A stretch of DNA of 64,000 nucleotides from Lepidostoma basale (GCA_022606425.2 JAHDVF020000177.1:806001-870000), one strand, 5' to 3'; counted from the stretch's first letter, positions 34,562 to 47,562 are shown. Notes: a model not told the origin generated them from the letters alone. Numbers and translations are program-made.

Positions 34562-34679
34562 ATGACACGATGTATGAATGTTGAGGAAGCGAGAAAAATA
34601 TGTCAGGAAAGAAAAGTGTGGCAGTCTATTCTTTCTGCTTACCCCTTCGGGGAGACGGCGTGACGGTTAGTTAGTTAGT
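34562..34679 (+). mobile_element. RTE-A 3' terminal fragment
   Basis: Only the last ~120 bp: ATGACACGATGTATGAATG to GACGGCGTGACGG + GTTA repeats. Confidence 0.88.
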
Positions 34680-34734
34680 AAGTTATATTTTATAAATTTT
34701 CTAATATGCATTTTATCATAACTATAATAGTAAT

Positions 34735-34948
34735 TTATGACTAAGATCTAAACTTAAAGCCCAGCTTTTTCCTAATTCATACCCAACTTGTATATATTTT
34801 TTATTACATTATTTTCAAAATGGTCATTAGTATCGGTTGCAGCATTCATATTTAAATTATTTGATTTTAAACTCGTCTCAATGCGCCCCTGAGGTGATTA
34901 CATCACGAAAACGGCTCTTTAAAATATAGTATACTGTATTATTATTAA
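34735..34948 (+). repeat. CR1/L2-like LINE 3' end
   Basis: ACTCGTCTCAATGCGCCCCT, GAGGTGATTACATCACGAAA and an ATT tail. Confidence 0.75.
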
Positions 34949-34982
34949 TGAATTCATTTGCAATTTTCTATTAGATTAACTC

Positions 34983-35215
34983 ATGTTAATAAGAACAGTA
35001 CCACAAATTATATTCAGATGGGTGCCCCACGAAAAGAGACCAAGAAGCAGACCGAGGAAAAGATGGGCGGATTGCGTGGAAGAAGATCGGGAGAAAATGG
35101 AAGGAGCTGGGAAATGGAGAGAGATGGCCAGAGATAAATGTCAGTGGAGGACCGTTGTGGAGGAGGCCAAGTCCCACACCGGGACGTAGCGCCGAGAAAT
35201 AAATGAATGAATGAA
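34983..35215 (+). pseudogene. LINE C-terminal relic with GAAT tail
   Basis: KRPRSRPRKRWADCVEEDRE, then WREMARDKCQWRTVVEEAK, a stop, and a (GAAT)n tail. Same general C-terminal design as the other RTE-like tails but a separate family. Confidence 0.85.
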
Positions 35216-35269
35216 TAAGTACAGTACAAATTATCAAAATTAATTGATTATTGAATAAGAGTTCTGATA

Positions 35270-36090
35270 TTATGTCCGCATGATCTTTCTTATCAAATAG
35301 TTCATGGAATTCAATGTCGCAGAAAAAATAAACAAGTGAAATATGGATTGAAGCAATTTGAGTACTATAATTGTTAGCGTTTATAGCGTGGAGAATGATC
35401 TACCGAATGATTGAAAGCATTTGTGATTGTCTGAAATGCGAAGTTGAGTAATTTTAGGCGCGGGTCTTACGAGTGCGCGAGTTATCATTGTGTAAAAAAA
35501 ACACACAAATTACACTATAAAAGCCAAGTAACCTACCCAGAAGACACATAAATTATAACGACCCGCGTGATAGAAAGGCATTTTTTGCGCTTGTCGGAGC
35601 TCATAAACATTTATGTAACAACGCATTTACGATTTATGGGTACAAAAAAGGTCAGTTCATTAATAAATTGTATCCCGCTGCAATGTGACCATTCCGACAC
35701 CTTCAATTATTAAAATTATGCGTATGGTGCATTGATTTTAGTAATCATAAATTCATATATTTATTTATTTTTATCTGTTTTAATTTTTGTTACACTGTTG
35801 TAAGACTACCGCAATTTATTGATAATATCTATAATATTTCAGTAGTTTGTAACACCTGAAGATGTCAACATAAGTTTGACGGACAATAGATTTTTTTAAT
35901 CCGTAGTTTAAAATAATCCGAGTGAAACGAATTTATTGCAAGTTGATGAAATGTACGTTTTATTAATATTTTTTAAATATATATTACACAGCAACAACAT
36001 GTTTCACCTAGGTAGATCTTTAAACTTCTAGAAAACGGATGGTTTTATTACATACAAGTTTATTTCAAAGATAAACAATAAAATTTTATA
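35270..36090. other. Repeat-poor intronic DNA
   Basis: No gene. 35400-35720 is GC-richer and might be regulatory. Nothing decisive seen. Confidence 0.25.
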
Positions 36091-36104
36091 TAATGATTAA
36101 TTGT

Positions 36105-36350
36105 ATCTCAATAGAGACGAAGATGTAAATTGTTTTCTGGGAACAGAATATGGTGGCCGAGGCGCTCACAGGACTTATGACCTGTCGTTGGTTGGGTTGA
36201 GCGATCGCTTTATGTTTAACAACATCCCCATTCCGCCCTTCTTACGACCACCACGTCTGACAAATTTTTGGAAGATGTATATATGCCAGAATTTTGCACT
36301 TATCTTCACCTTTTTTTAGTTCACTCTGCACTAGCGTCATCTATTAAGAT
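36105..36350. repeat. D-family repeat
   Basis: GAGACGAAGATGTAAATTG to CTAGCGTCATCTATTAAG, colinear with 12919-13139. Confidence 0.75.
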
Positions 36351-36602
36351 TGGGAATATAATATAAAATAATTCCCAATCCTAATATAATTTTACATTAA
36401 AAATAATTTATAACACATTTATAATTTGTTTTATCATAAGTTTATTTTGTTTTTATTGAACCAACCAGTTTCACTCCCGCCTGAGCTAGCGGTTTGTTTT
36501 TATAACCCTAAAGAAGTTCCGGCGGAAGCGAAACCGATTGGTTCGATATAAACCCAATAAAGTGGTATAAAAACAAAGTATATAGTGTTTTAAATTAACT
36601 AA

Positions 36603-36752
36603 ACTAACTAACTAACCATCACGCCATTTCCCCGGAAGGGTAGGCAGAGAGGATGGATCGCCACAATGCTCTGTTCTGGCATACCTCTCGGGTTTCCTCT
36701 ACATTTATACATCGTACCATGCACGCACGTCGATTATTCCGACTTCGACCTT
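36603..36752 (-). mobile_element. RTE-A 3' fragment (28555 sub-family)
   Basis: CTAACTAACCATCACGCCATTTCCCC with CTCTACATTTATACATCGTACCATGCACGCACG. The CCATTTCC variant matches the copy at 28555-29018. Confidence 0.85.
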
Positions 36753-36759
36753 GTATTTT

Positions 36760-37280
36760 AAATATAATTTTCTATCCAAATTAAGAATGAATTTTCACTA
36801 TATAGCACTATCATTGATTAGAGTAGAAATTGAAATTTTTATTCGACATGGGGAAAAATGAACATTAATCGAAATATTGAATTATCCCGAACCGCCCTTG
36901 GGTGGGACAGCCGTTAGGATATCGCGTTACCACAGCATGCGCGTGTTGAAGCAGAAGTTAAGGTGGAAATAACACAATGTAAAATTTCCGTGTTAACACT
37001 GCAAAACCTCGTATCTCCGCAATCTTGGAAACACGATTATCGGTTGAAATCTGCCTGTTATCGATAATAGCAATATTATATTGTACTTTCCTTACCCGTA
37101 CGTGTATTAAATGCTACGTGGGTCTTATTTTAAACCAAGTTTTTTTTATATCTGATAATCGGTTTAAAGATTTCCAACAAAATCTGATTCAAAATCTCTT
37201 AAAAATAATTAACCTCACATAACCTGTAAACATTGTGTATGCGTATTTTCAGATATATCAGAATTCAAACTGTGTGAATA
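36760..37280. other. Unassigned intronic DNA
   Basis: No gene or repeat recognised. Confidence 0.4.
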
Positions 37281-37289
37281 AAAAAAATG

Positions 37290-37510
37290 ATATTATTAAA
37301 ATCATATACGCAAATGGAAACTTTTGTTTTCTGGAAGTTTTATGGTAATGACATGTTTTATCTTTCTGTTTTTTGAATCCGTTTATTGAAATCACATTTG
37401 ATAATGCTTAAGAAATGCGAAACAAGTCATTCCCATAAAACTTAATAAAACTCTTCACAAACACAACAAACGTTTTCATTCGTATTAAATATTGGATTTT
37501 ACGTCATTGT
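37290..37510. repeat. H-family fold-back repeat
   Basis: GACATGTTTTATCTTTCTG, TTGATAATGCTTAAGAAATGCGAAAC, GTCATTCCCATAAAAC and GTTTTCATTCGTATT. Confidence 0.7.
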
Positions 37511-37519
37511 TCAAGAAAT

Positions 37520-38210
37520 AATATTTTTTTTATAACAAAGTATTATAATACGGAATTAAAAAGCTTACTTGTAAAGAAGTTTATTTTGAAATGTTTCTCA
37601 GAAACTATATTGATTGGCGGAAGTAATTTTCTAGAAATTTCTCTTAAATATAAAACAGAAATCGTATTGATATTTTATTTTCATAGACCAATTTATAAAA
37701 CTCAATGATTAAATAAAACAAGGTTACAGCATCTAGATTACAAGATTATAGCGTTTTTTAATCCTAGAAATGTGCTGAAATTGGGTTTCAGGCGACAAAA
37801 AGACGTAAATTTCAGTTATCAAATCCCTGTATAAAAATATTTCGACGGTCCGTCAAGAACGAAACCCAATTTTTTGTAACCTTGTATAACCGTTATCCGG
37901 TTTTAATACCCAATATTTAGTATTTACGTAGACAGATTTAACATTTTTTTTATATTTATCAATTAAACCATAAATCAATTAATTTATTTTAATAATGTTC
38001 ATTTTAAAATTCATATAAATTGAACCAAATATCTTTACGAAGCTCACATTTCGACAAAATATTGGTTTGTTTAAATTATCGTGCTAAACAATAAGAAGAT
38101 AAACAATAATAGAAGAAAATTGTTCTTCTATTTTAGTTGCCAGCAGGAAATATTAATTATCCCCATTTTCTCTTATATTGGGAAACTTGAATACGGATAA
38201 GAAAAATGTT
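37520..38210. other. Unassigned AT-rich intronic DNA
   Basis: No gene seen. Confidence 0.4.
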
Positions 38211-38214
38211 GAAT

Positions 38215-38400
38215 ATTTATTGTTTCTTGAACAATAGTGTAAAACTCTATTAAAATATATAATATTACCAAAAAAGTCTGCTTTCTAGGAATTACATGTT
38301 TTGCCTTACTAAGGTATTATCAAATGTAAATTGCTTTAGCAAGTCGAAATACGCCATTCCATAAACAAAACAAAATTTTGAAAAAAATAGTGATTTTCGT
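38215..38400. repeat. H-family fold-back repeat
   Basis: TTGAACAATAGTGTAAAACTC, ATTACATGTTTTGCCTTAC, ATTATCAAATG and the inverted GTCGAAATACGCCATTCC. Confidence 0.65.
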
Positions 38401-38686
38401 TAATATTAAATAATTGATATGGAGTTGAATAATAAATTCTTTAGAGATTTTCGTTAACGTATCGTATTAAATAAGAACGCAGAAATGAAATGTTTGTTAT
38501 TTATTGAACATTTTTGATAGAAGTTCACAGATAATAAGTACAAAACTATTTTGTAATATCAGGGATGTATTTAAGTTTATTCCAATTGTTCATTTAGATT
38601 CGACCGGTTTCGACAACAAGCTGTTATTATCTATTGTTTGCCAGCGAGTTCCGGCTACTGGAAACTCGGTGTTCATTATAAAATGA

Positions 38687-38922
38687 AACTAACTAACTAA
38701 CTAGCACGTCATTTTCCCGAAGGGGTAGGCAGAAATAATGGACTGTGACACTTTTCTTTCTTGATATACTCCTCTCGATTCCTCCACACTCATACATCGT
38801 GTTATGCACGTCGATTTCTCCGATTCTTCACGTGGCTGACATTCAATATTTGATTTATTTGATCGTCCCGTGTTTTCCTTGGTCTTCATCTATTTCTAGT
38901 TCCATTTACATCGTTAACATAA
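38687..38922 (-). mobile_element. RTE-A 3' fragment
   Basis: CTAACTAACTAGCACGTC, then TTTGATTTATTTGATCGTCC and the RT C-terminal end. Confidence 0.85.
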
Positions 38923-39034
38923 ATAAATTGTAAAAATTGATAAATATATTGTATATTGTAAAAACTACATTTTTTATAGGTAGGTATGTCTATGGGCAGG
39001 ATGCCTTAGTTGATTAATAATGATGAACTTATTG

Positions 39035-39300
39035 AACGCTAAGGCATTAACACTGGAATTCCATAGTTATATACTTAGGAAATTTAAAATAACTTTGTTT
39101 AATTCGCAATATATTAAAAAAATATTAAAATCACGATTCGTATACGTATCGAATTTTTAATGCGTTTTTTTATTAGTCTTTCCTTGTTTAGTTTTTTTAT
39201 ATTTTTACACCTGAAGATGGAGGTATCCTTCGAAACATGTCGTGTTTTTTACTATATTTTTTTGAATATTTTGTGGATTAAACGAAGTTATTTTCAATTT
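39035..39300. repeat. I-family repeat with CTGAAGA...CGAAAC core
   Basis: ACCTGAAGATGGAGGTATCC, TTCGAAACATGTCGTGTTT and TTTTGTGGATTAAACGAAG. The same core occurs in the fold-back at 47576-47790. Confidence 0.6.
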
Positions 39301-39389
39301 ATTAAATTATTTATAAGAAAAACAGGAACCGGGTCTTAATTTAAATATTTTCAAATTTCCTTACAAATCGGTTACGTAGGTTTACAATT

Positions 39390-39770
39390 CCAGTGAAGCT
39401 TGCTTGTGTGCATTCGTGCATATGTGAGTGCAAGAGTGTGTGTGCAGCAGAAGTCAAAGAGCATTTTGCATACATTTATTGTTTCCCATCATCGGGCGTG
39501 TTTATCACAATGATGAAATGAGACGTCCGATTCACCTTCATCTCTGCCGCGGTGTAGGGTTCACCATTCATCACCGCAGATGTGATGAATGCCTGCCGAG
39601 CTGTCCCTCCCCCAGCGTCCCAGCCTACACGTCACGGGCCCTGCCAGCCGAGGCGGCGTATCGGAATAGTTTGAGGGTAAATCGTCCTCTAGTGTCGGTG
39701 CAGTGCCGACACGACTCAAGGGCTAGTGATTAGTCATGATTAGAAGTGTGTATGCAGTGTTTCTAGTTTC
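39390..39770. promoter_or_regulatory. GC-richer non-repetitive intronic block
   Basis: Unique in the window. A 101-codon ORF (39428-39733, +) has no domain. Candidate conserved non-coding element. Confidence 0.25.
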
Positions 39771-40002
39771 AGTAGCACGCTTTTTACGTTTAAATTGTTA
39801 AATTGTTAGGGAAAGTACGCACAATCATATTGATGTATTTATAAAATAGTTACCCCAAATTAAAAATCTTTTATTTTTACTGAACTTAGCCTTTTAAACT
39901 GGTACTATTTTTCTAAAACAGATTTTATCGGTAATTTTTTTAATTTTGTTGAATCGCTCTTTACATCATGACAGCACAAGTCAAATCGATTTAAAGGGTA
40001 TT

Positions 40003-40188
40003 ATAGCTATCTTAGTGATTCTCGTGACATGTGATAGGTAGCTAATCTATCGCCATTTTATTGTCACGTGAATTCAACACCAGACCAAAGACAGTGTGAC
40101 AATCACACTGCTCTCGCCGGGAATCGAACCCGAAACCTTCGGGGTGGTAGTCAATGCACTTACACCTCCCGGCCACGAAGGTCACAAT
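40003..40188 (-). mobile_element. tRNA-derived SINE, copy 2
   Basis: On the minus strand the head GACCTTCGTGGCCGGGAGG is followed by a B box at 40120-40130 and the body with GTGATTGTCACACTGTCTTTGG and ATAAAATGGCGATAGATTAGC. The A box is mutated. Confidence 0.88.
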
Positions 40189-40499
40189 ATTGTGGTTACA
40201 CATAAAAATATACTAGTATTTTTAGTACGTTCTGTTAGCTTTTGGTTGTTTTTGAATCATGTAAAAATTATAAATGAGGCCGAATATTTTGCGTATTTTT
40301 GTATAACAAATTTTTCCCAAATTTTTTTTTCCATAAATTTAAAAGTATATTTGCATTTCTTAACTTGTATAATATAATATTCATCATGATTCAGACATAA
40401 TAATTTTTAATGGCCGATATCTTGTTAATATATTTTTAACTTAAAATATAGGGTCAATGTGATTTCAACATTAGGTTTCCTACTTTGTGAAAATTTGCT

Positions 40500-40965
40500 T
40501 TCATTTGCGAATATATAAGACATGTGTCAGACCCATAAGTGGAAAGCAAAGTGCAAATATATAAGACATGTGTCAGACCCATAATGACTTATGGTATAGA
40601 ATCGAGGGCTGACACAAATAGAACCAAAGAACTATTATGAACAGCCGAAATGAAGACAATCCGCGCTATTCTGGGCAAAACACTGAGGGACAGAATCAGA
40701 AACACAGTAATACGTGAGACCTGCGATATCGAAGATATTGTCAGATGGGGCAGAAAAAGAAAACGCTTCTGGCGCGACCGCGTAGAACGAATAAGCGACG
40801 ATAGACTCCCCCAAGCAGCCGCAAACAACGTGCCAATGGGAACTCGCCAACCCGGAAGACCTGCGAAGAGATGGCGAGACAGTTGGAGTTCTGTGTCCCA
40901 GGAGACCTCGACGCCATAAAAAACAGATCCACAGATCTATTAAAAGAGGAAGAAGAAAAATAAGC
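40500..40965 (+). pseudogene. LINE C-terminal coding relic
   Basis: YKTCVRPIMTYGIESRADT, MKTIRAILGKTLRDRIRN, then GRKRKRFWRDRVERISDDR and GRPAKRWRDSWSSVSQE, before a GAA-rich tail. A 30-bp segment (AATATATAAGACATGTGTCAG...) is duplicated in tandem at about 40508 and 40553. Confidence 0.85.
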
Positions 40966-41094
40966 TTTCATTTATAATTATTCAACATTTGAGAATTCAT
41001 AATAATTTTATTGAATAGCGAGATTAAGTTTGATGAATATAGATTTTAAGGTAGGTAGTTAGGAAATAAGTTTACTTTTATAAAATTATCAGTT

Positions 41095-42330
41095 TTATCT
41101 GGAACAAAATGAGATATGCGGAGTGCAATAGCTGGCATCTTGAGAACAGATATCAGGCGTTTTGAAATTACATCAAAAGTACGCAACCCGAGAATGATTA
41201 CAAGCCATTGTTTTGTCACAAAGGAACGTTGCGAAATGATGGATCGATGCTGCAGACCCGACAGACATCTGGGCGGGAGGAGGGGGGCTGTATTTCTCTC
41301 TGATTCACCAAAATACAAGACCGGGCTTCTAAGTACTCCATAAAAGTGATTTGATGAACTAGAAACTTTACATTAGTTATATAATATCGCTATATTAATG
41401 GTAGTCCACCCGAGGCGGCCGTGGCGTGTGGTCCGCGGTCAATAGTCGTCATTTCGCATAAATTGTACAATAAATCTTTTCGAATTACAACTTAATGAAA
41501 TTCATGAGATATTAACATTATAATGACTTTGAATTCTCGTAGTTCTAAACAGCAAATCGTGGCACAAGAAAACTTTATTGAATCTATAATATATCGTTTC
41601 CATTATCATAATTTTACAATAAATGTTTCAGTTACGACCTTTGATTACCTTTGTCTAGGGAACATTGGGTAAAATATTGTGTAAAGTCTAAATGATTCGG
41701 TTGAATACATATTTTTTATACTAAGAGGGTCAAACGCGTTAACACGCCCTAAATATATTTTAAAAAAAATGGATGGTACCTACCCATTACCGGCAACACA
41801 TTGTTGGCCCCGTTTTAAGAGATAGCTACCAAATGGTAAAAAAAAACATGTTTACCTTTTCATTTCCGCAATTGGCGGTTACACCGAAAGGTTCTAATTT
41901 TGAACAACATCAAATTGGTTGCATCGGATCTTTGAGCGGCTGTATGGGCTCTATTGAAATCTGTAATGTAATCGAAACTCATCACCAAACAAAATAACAA
42001 CAAAAAATGGCGTCAAGCCGTTGTTGTCAAAGTGCCGAATCATCGCCGGTGAATTAAAAACCCGAGGTGTGAATGAGATAGTCGAGCGGGGGAGGGGGAG
42101 GGAAGATCGGCCCACCGCATCCTGTTTCATTCTTTTCGTGTCAAAAACACAATTATCCATTCACTCTCATTTTCAAGTTAAATGAGGTAAATACCATAAT
42201 ACATAAAGTGTACGTACAACGGATAACAACCAATCAAACCTTTCCAAATAACCCGATTGGCTACCTGTTACTCTAGCTCCAATTTGGATGAATATTTTAA
42301 TGAACGCATGTCAATCGTGTATAGGTTAAA
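41095..42330. promoter_or_regulatory. Repeat-poor intronic region
   Basis: Over 1.2 kb without a recognised repeat. GC-richer spots lie at 41230-41300, 41400-41440 and 42040-42125. No convincing ORF. Possible regulatory DNA. Confidence 0.25.
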
Positions 42331-42639
42331 TATTATTAGTCACTATTCCAGTGATTGCTTTGCTTTGCTTTGCTATAAATCCATGGGAAGAAATAAAAAC
42401 GGCTTTCTCAATTGAGTTGACGGCGTGGTTTGGTTTATTGTGTCAGGCTATTTCACATTTCAGCAGATTGTAATTTTTGTTAATTAAATTTCACAAAATT
42501 AAACAATTAACAAAAAAATATGTTCATTTATTAAAATCATGAACAAAAAAAGGAATGTAATCTATTTGTTATCTTTATATTCTGGTTATATTTTTGACTT
42601 GACAATTTCAAATGCTCATAAATTATTAAGATAATCTTA

Positions 42640-42960
42640 TGATTTTACAGAAATCTCTTGATGGACGTTCATTTTAAATCATAATGAAACAAAACTAACT
42701 ATTAAACTGTCACGCCGTCTCCCTAAAGGGTAGGCAGAAATATTAAACAACCACACTGTTCATTCCTGATATATTTCTCGATTCCTCTACATTCATGTAT
42801 CGTGTTATGCACCCGCGTCGATTTCTCTAAAAAAACGTTTTTTTTAAACTATTTTCATTTTTTTTATTTCGACAGCAATCGGTTTCGCCAGGCACGCTGA
42901 CTTCGACAGACTGGTACATAAACAGTTATTAAAAACGTCGTTTTATTTAATTATTACTCA
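42640..42960. repeat. C-family repeat split by RTE-A
   Basis: GTTCATTTTAAATCATAATGAAACAAAAC before the insertion and TTTTTTAAACTATTTTC...GGTTTCGCCAGGCACGCTG after it correspond to the unbroken copy at about 9760-9870. Confidence 0.7.
42693..42829 (-). mobile_element. RTE-A 3' terminal fragment
   Basis: AACTGTCACGCCGTCTCCC to GCACCCGCGTCGATTTCTC, inserted in the C-family repeat. Confidence 0.85.
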
Positions 42961-43486
42961 TAAGTAATTTTCGAATCATTTTAATTTTTTTATTTTGCAT
43001 TGCTGCTTGAGCAATGTTGATAGGGTTAACCTTTTACTTTTATATTTACTTATTTCGTTTATTAATAGCACATGAATACTTACTACCAGAAACGTGACGC
43101 GGAATATGTAAAATTATATCGTGTTACTTTATATAGGTATAATAAAAAGTGTGCATTTAATTCTGTGTTTCGGTTATCCGCTCGATGCAATTATTTGGAA
43201 TTATCATTACGGGTACCTGCCTGCCCATAAATCGTGAAACACGTTTCTCTGTTATGTTATTACTAACAGTAGCTAATAATATGGGTATTAGACATTAGCA
43301 CTAATCATTGGGTTAATGTGGATCTCCGTGGAGCTTGGCTCCGGAATGTGACGATTGTGGAGAAATTCTAAAACGTGCTTAACTACCAGAATCTGCCACA
43401 CATGTATCTATAAAATTTATATTAAAATATGCATAATACTGCATAGCTCACGAGTTTTTTTATTTATTTGTTACGATAAATACATT

Positions 43487-43730
43487 CTAACTAACTAACC
43501 AACTGAGTGGTAGGCAGTAAGAATGAAACGCTACATAGTTCTTTCCTAACGTTCTTCTCTTAATTATTCAAAATTCTTATATCGTGTCATGCACGCACGT
43601 CGATTTTTCAGACTCTGCATGTAGCCGACTTTTATTATGTGATTGATTTGATCGTGCCACGTTTTCCTCAGTCTTCATATATTTCTTGTTCCGTTTATAT
43701 CATTTATATTATATATATTTTCTTAACCAT
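43487..43730 (-). mobile_element. RTE-A 3' fragment, diverged
   Basis: CTAACTAACCAACTGAG, GTGTCATGCACGCACGTCG, TGATTGATTTGATCGTGCC. Confidence 0.8.
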
Positions 43731-43824
43731 TAAATAACCAGTATTTGAAATAACCATTAAATTGAGAAAAACACACATTTTCTACAAGTTTTGACGTGTC
43801 ATGCTGCTACGTGACATGCTTTGC

Positions 43825-43960
43825 ATTTAATTGTATCTCAATAGAGACGAAGACGCAAACTGGAAACTGAATACGGATGATCAAGGTGTTTACAGGACTT
43901 ATGACCTGTCATTGGTTGGGTTAAGCGCACGCTTTATGTAATTACAACATTACAACATGC
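43825..43960. repeat. D-family repeat, partial
   Basis: ATTGTATCTCAATAGAGACG, ACAGGACTTATGACCTGTC, TTGGTTGGGTTAAGCGCACG. Confidence 0.75.
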
Positions 43961-44229
43961 TTTGCATAGTTGTAGCAAGGTAAAATATGTCAATTCAATA
44001 TAACGTAATAAAACTCCTAAAAACGTACGTTTTGTACGTACGTACAAAGCACTTAATATTGAGTTTAAATTGATACATAAAATTTTTAAGTAAATTTTAC
44101 ATAATTCTTTTCATGGGAACTCCATCAATTTTTATTTTTTATTAAGAGATGTTATCTATGTTAATTTAGTTGGTTATTGATCGCAAATGGAAATGTTTAG
44201 GAAACAAATATATTAAATGCATTTGTATT

Positions 44230-45280
44230 CTATATTTTTTCAGTTAGTGAAAATATTCTTAAATGTCACCGTAACAATAGAGCGACTACAGGTGTGGTAT
44301 GAAAAAGGCATCCGAGATTATGCACTTTTTGAGTATCTTAGAATCACATCTCTTGAGCGACCCGAACATGATGGATGACCGCTAAAGCCGCACCTCACAA
44401 TGTAGTTTATTGTACACTGTCAATGTGTGTTGGTTTTCCGAAGTGTTATTTCATTACTCCGTATCAACACCGGCTACCGTAAGGACAGTATAATAGACCG
44501 GCCCTGTATAATCGAAAATGAATTCGGTAGCTGCGTTACATCACAGGCAATGTGTTTTTTGTGGCTTGAATCCACAGGCGAGTGTGCTGTTATTCGATAC
44601 AGGTAGGTACTCGTTTTCACGTCCAGCACAATGGTCTGTTTGTCAATGAGACAGAAAATCGAATTCAAAAAATTCATTTCACTCGTCACGGCAAAAGTTA
44701 ATTTAAACGATTGCTAAGTATTGAAGTTTTTTTTATTTGATACGAAAGTTTTTGCAATCTGCATAAAATGTATAACTTTTGTGTATCTACAACGCAACTG
44801 TGAATTTTTAGATATTAAATAGAAGTTACTAAATGCGAGCACCTTTTTTTGATATAATGCATTAATGTTACACATTTTTTTATATATATATATATAGTTA
44901 TATTATGTTTTAATTGTCATTTTTTTCTGAGCTACATATAACAATTGTTATATGAATTACAGTTATAATAATTAAATATTATAAAAATATTAATATTAAA
45001 CTAGTAGAGGCATCTTCACCATGGTATTCACCTAGTTTACAGTATTTAAGGGTTGATCGAAAGTGTCTCAATAACAAGAGTATGCTTTTAAAACGATTTT
45101 TTCAGAAATAAAATGAAAAAAAAATTTAGCAATACAAAACTTTAATTTAGTGAAATATCTCAAACAAAATGCCATAAAAACAATTTACTAATAAATACTT
45201 CGAAACCTACGTAAGAAGTACTAATATTGTTCATATTATGCTGTGATATTTTTAGAAATATTATTAAAAACTTAAATCGA
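44230..45280. other. Repeat-poor intronic DNA
   Basis: 44270-44700 is GC-richer and unique. 44885-44900 is a short (TA)n run. No gene seen. Confidence 0.3.
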
Positions 45281-45283
45281 GAT

Positions 45284-45440
45284 GCCTATTGGTGGCGATG
45301 AGGTTCGCAACCTATCACACCGCGTCTCCCGCGGGGGCGAACAGAGAAGGATAGAGTGCCACATCGGTTAAAGTGTGGCAGTCCATTATTTCTGCCTACC
45401 CCTTCGGGGAGACGACGTGATGGTTAGTTAGTTAGTTTTT
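45284..45440 (+). mobile_element. A-short retroelement
   Basis: Starts at GCCTATTGGTGGCGATGAGG, exactly the 5' end of the copy at 26471, and ends GACGACGTGATGG + GTTA repeats. Confidence 0.85.
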
Positions 45441-45444
45441 TGTA

Positions 45445-47031
45445 TAATCGAATTGTTTTGTTAGACTGATGTAGCTCCACTTGTAGCAAAACTGTTTAAA
45501 AATGTCAAAATAAAATAATGCGAAAAAATAAAATAATGTGATGTTAAAATTAAATACATAAGCATTCTAATTTATTCCTAATGAATAATTCAACATAACT
45601 TAACCATCACATAACATTAAAATTTGATAACTATAATATAGTGAGAATCTAAAAAGTATGTAAACAAACAACATTGGTATGTAACCTATACACATTCCTA
45701 TCGAAGAAACTAATTATATTTTAATAACACCGCCTTTGACATCAAATGGGTTCCTTTGAAGTTATAAGTACAATGGATTTTTTTTAACCCGAGAGCATGT
45801 AAGACAAGACCCTAATCGAAGTAATCAAATCGAGCTCCATATAATCGAAACATATTCGGTAGCACTATTCAATCTCCGCCGAGGATTTTTTGTTCCTGGC
45901 TCCACAGGTGTACATTTACTTGACATGTTCCTCGCTTCGTATCTGTTTCTACCATCGCGGGTCTACTTTGATACAAAAGACTTTTATTGGTTTCACACCA
46001 ATGTAAATACTAGGAACTAGTATTGATTTACAGCACCCAATAATACTTTATTTCCCCACAAGTTTATATTACTTATGACTCGCGCCTATAATGTGATCGG
46101 GCATTTGACCGCAATCATCGAACTTGAGAGCTTTGTTCGTTAAACGATTTTGGACATAATAATTAAATTTTGATTACTCCCATTTTGAAGGAGAAGGCTA
46201 TTCATAAATTACACTTTCCTGCAACACGGGCTTAATTTAAGGCGCCTACTTGATTGGCTTTATTTTATAATTGTCAATAATATATCTACTTCATCATACT
46301 TATGCATATTTATCGATAACTGTCTAGGTAAATTTACTTTTATTACGATTAATTCATTGATAAAATACAAACAATATTACATAAAAACTTTTACAACATT
46401 CTCATTAATTTCACTTAATCATTGCCCTTTTTAATTGTAAACTTTTACAAACAATCATTTTTCTATAAATCATTGACTACTCCATATTAAATATTTAATA
46501 ATGATGCAAGCGTTTGATTTCTAGAAGTTTTGTTATATTTTATGGGGGTGATTTGTTTTACTATGCTAGAGCTTTATTAAATAATTATTTTGATAATGTA
46601 CTCGTATTCACCTTAATCTATAAACATATGGGGTAATCATTATTTGATAAGAATTTGGGAACAATAAAAAATTGGGTTTGTATTAAAATTGGGACTAGGC
46701 ATCTTAATGAATTTATTACCAAAACGCTTTATTACTATGAAATTAATTCAATAATTAGCTATCAAGCTAGTACATGTATCAGGTTACTGTAAATTATTGA
46801 TGTTCCATACTTATTAATTTATTTGAAGTCAACGAGTTTTTTTGTATTTTATCTTATGTTTCTTTTTCGTTGGACAGTGGTATTTTATAGTTGGTACCTA
46901 CATTATAAGTTTGTTAACATGAAACTACTCATTGTTCTGTATAATTAAGTCATTATATTTCAAGCTTTACGAAATTAAACTAGAAGTGATTCCAAGTATG
47001 ACGTTTTAAACAATGTTTACTTTGTCAATAG
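45445..47031. other. Intronic DNA before the homeodomain exon
   Basis: Mostly AT-rich. 45780-46260 is repeat-poor and GC-richer. A degenerate H-like piece occurs at about 46470-46600. No other gene seen. Confidence 0.3.
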
Positions 47032-47231
47032 GAACGTCATCCTGTGACGAGTCCGACACGGAGTCGGAGCCTGGCATCACGCTGAAGAGAAAGCAGCGGC
47101 GTTCTCGAACAACCTTCAGTGGAGACCAACTGGACGCGCTTGAGAGGGCCTTCACCAGGACTCAGTACCCGGACGTCTACACCAGGGAGGAGTTAGCCCA
47201 GAAAACCAAACTTACTGAGGCCAGAGTTCAG
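47032..47231 (+). CDS. gsb: gooseberry exon: acidic linker and first three quarters of the homeodomain
   Basis: The exon completes the split Gly codon and encodes 66 residues: a short acidic, Ser-rich linker ([12 protein letters not shown]), then [20 protein letters not shown], which opens a paired-class homeodomain. It covers helices 1 and 2 ([19 protein letters not shown]) and ends at TEARVQ. The intron after RVQ, in phase 0 before VWF, is the usual homeodomain intron of paired-class genes. The acceptor is CAATAG and the donor GTAAAA. Codon use is much more GC-rich than the AT-rich flanks. A tRNA-derived SINE starts only 77 bp downstream. Confidence 0.95.
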
Positions 47232-47308
47232 GTAAAAATAATTATATCCGTTACATGTCTACGCACCCAAAACAAAAAATAATATCATTATTGATAGAGG
47301 AAGTTGAC

Positions 47309-47562
47309 GACCTTCGTGGCAGAGTGGTTACGAGCTCTGACTTCCATGCCGAAGGTCCTGGGTTCGATTCCCGGCGATGGCAGTGTGATTGTCACACTGT
47401 CTTTGGTCTGGTGTAGAATTCACGTGACAATAAAATGGCGATAGATTGGCTACCTATCACATGTCACGAGAATCAATATAATAGCTAAAAATATAAAAAA
47501 TTGTATACTGTAATTGGGTCCAAACGACCTGTTGTGTACATAAAAAAAAAAAAAAAAAAAAA
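47309..47562 (+). mobile_element. tRNA-derived SINE, copy 3, next to the homeodomain exon
   Basis: Perfect A box TGGCAGAGTGG (47317-47327) and B box GGTTCGATTCC (47361-47371), the same body as copy 1, and an uninterrupted A-run tail. AAGTTGA flanks it at 47301-47307 and 47563-47569. The near-intact tail suggests it is the youngest of the three. Confidence 0.93.

Larger units (their letters stand above)
31829..47031 (+). other. gsb intron between octapeptide and homeodomain, 15.2 kb
   Basis: GTAAGT...CAATAG, phase 1. It holds a reverse-transcriptase relic, at least six RTE-A copies, CR1/L2-like tails, a minus-strand SINE and several fold-back repeats. Non-repetitive GC-richer blocks are described separately. 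Confidence 0.9.
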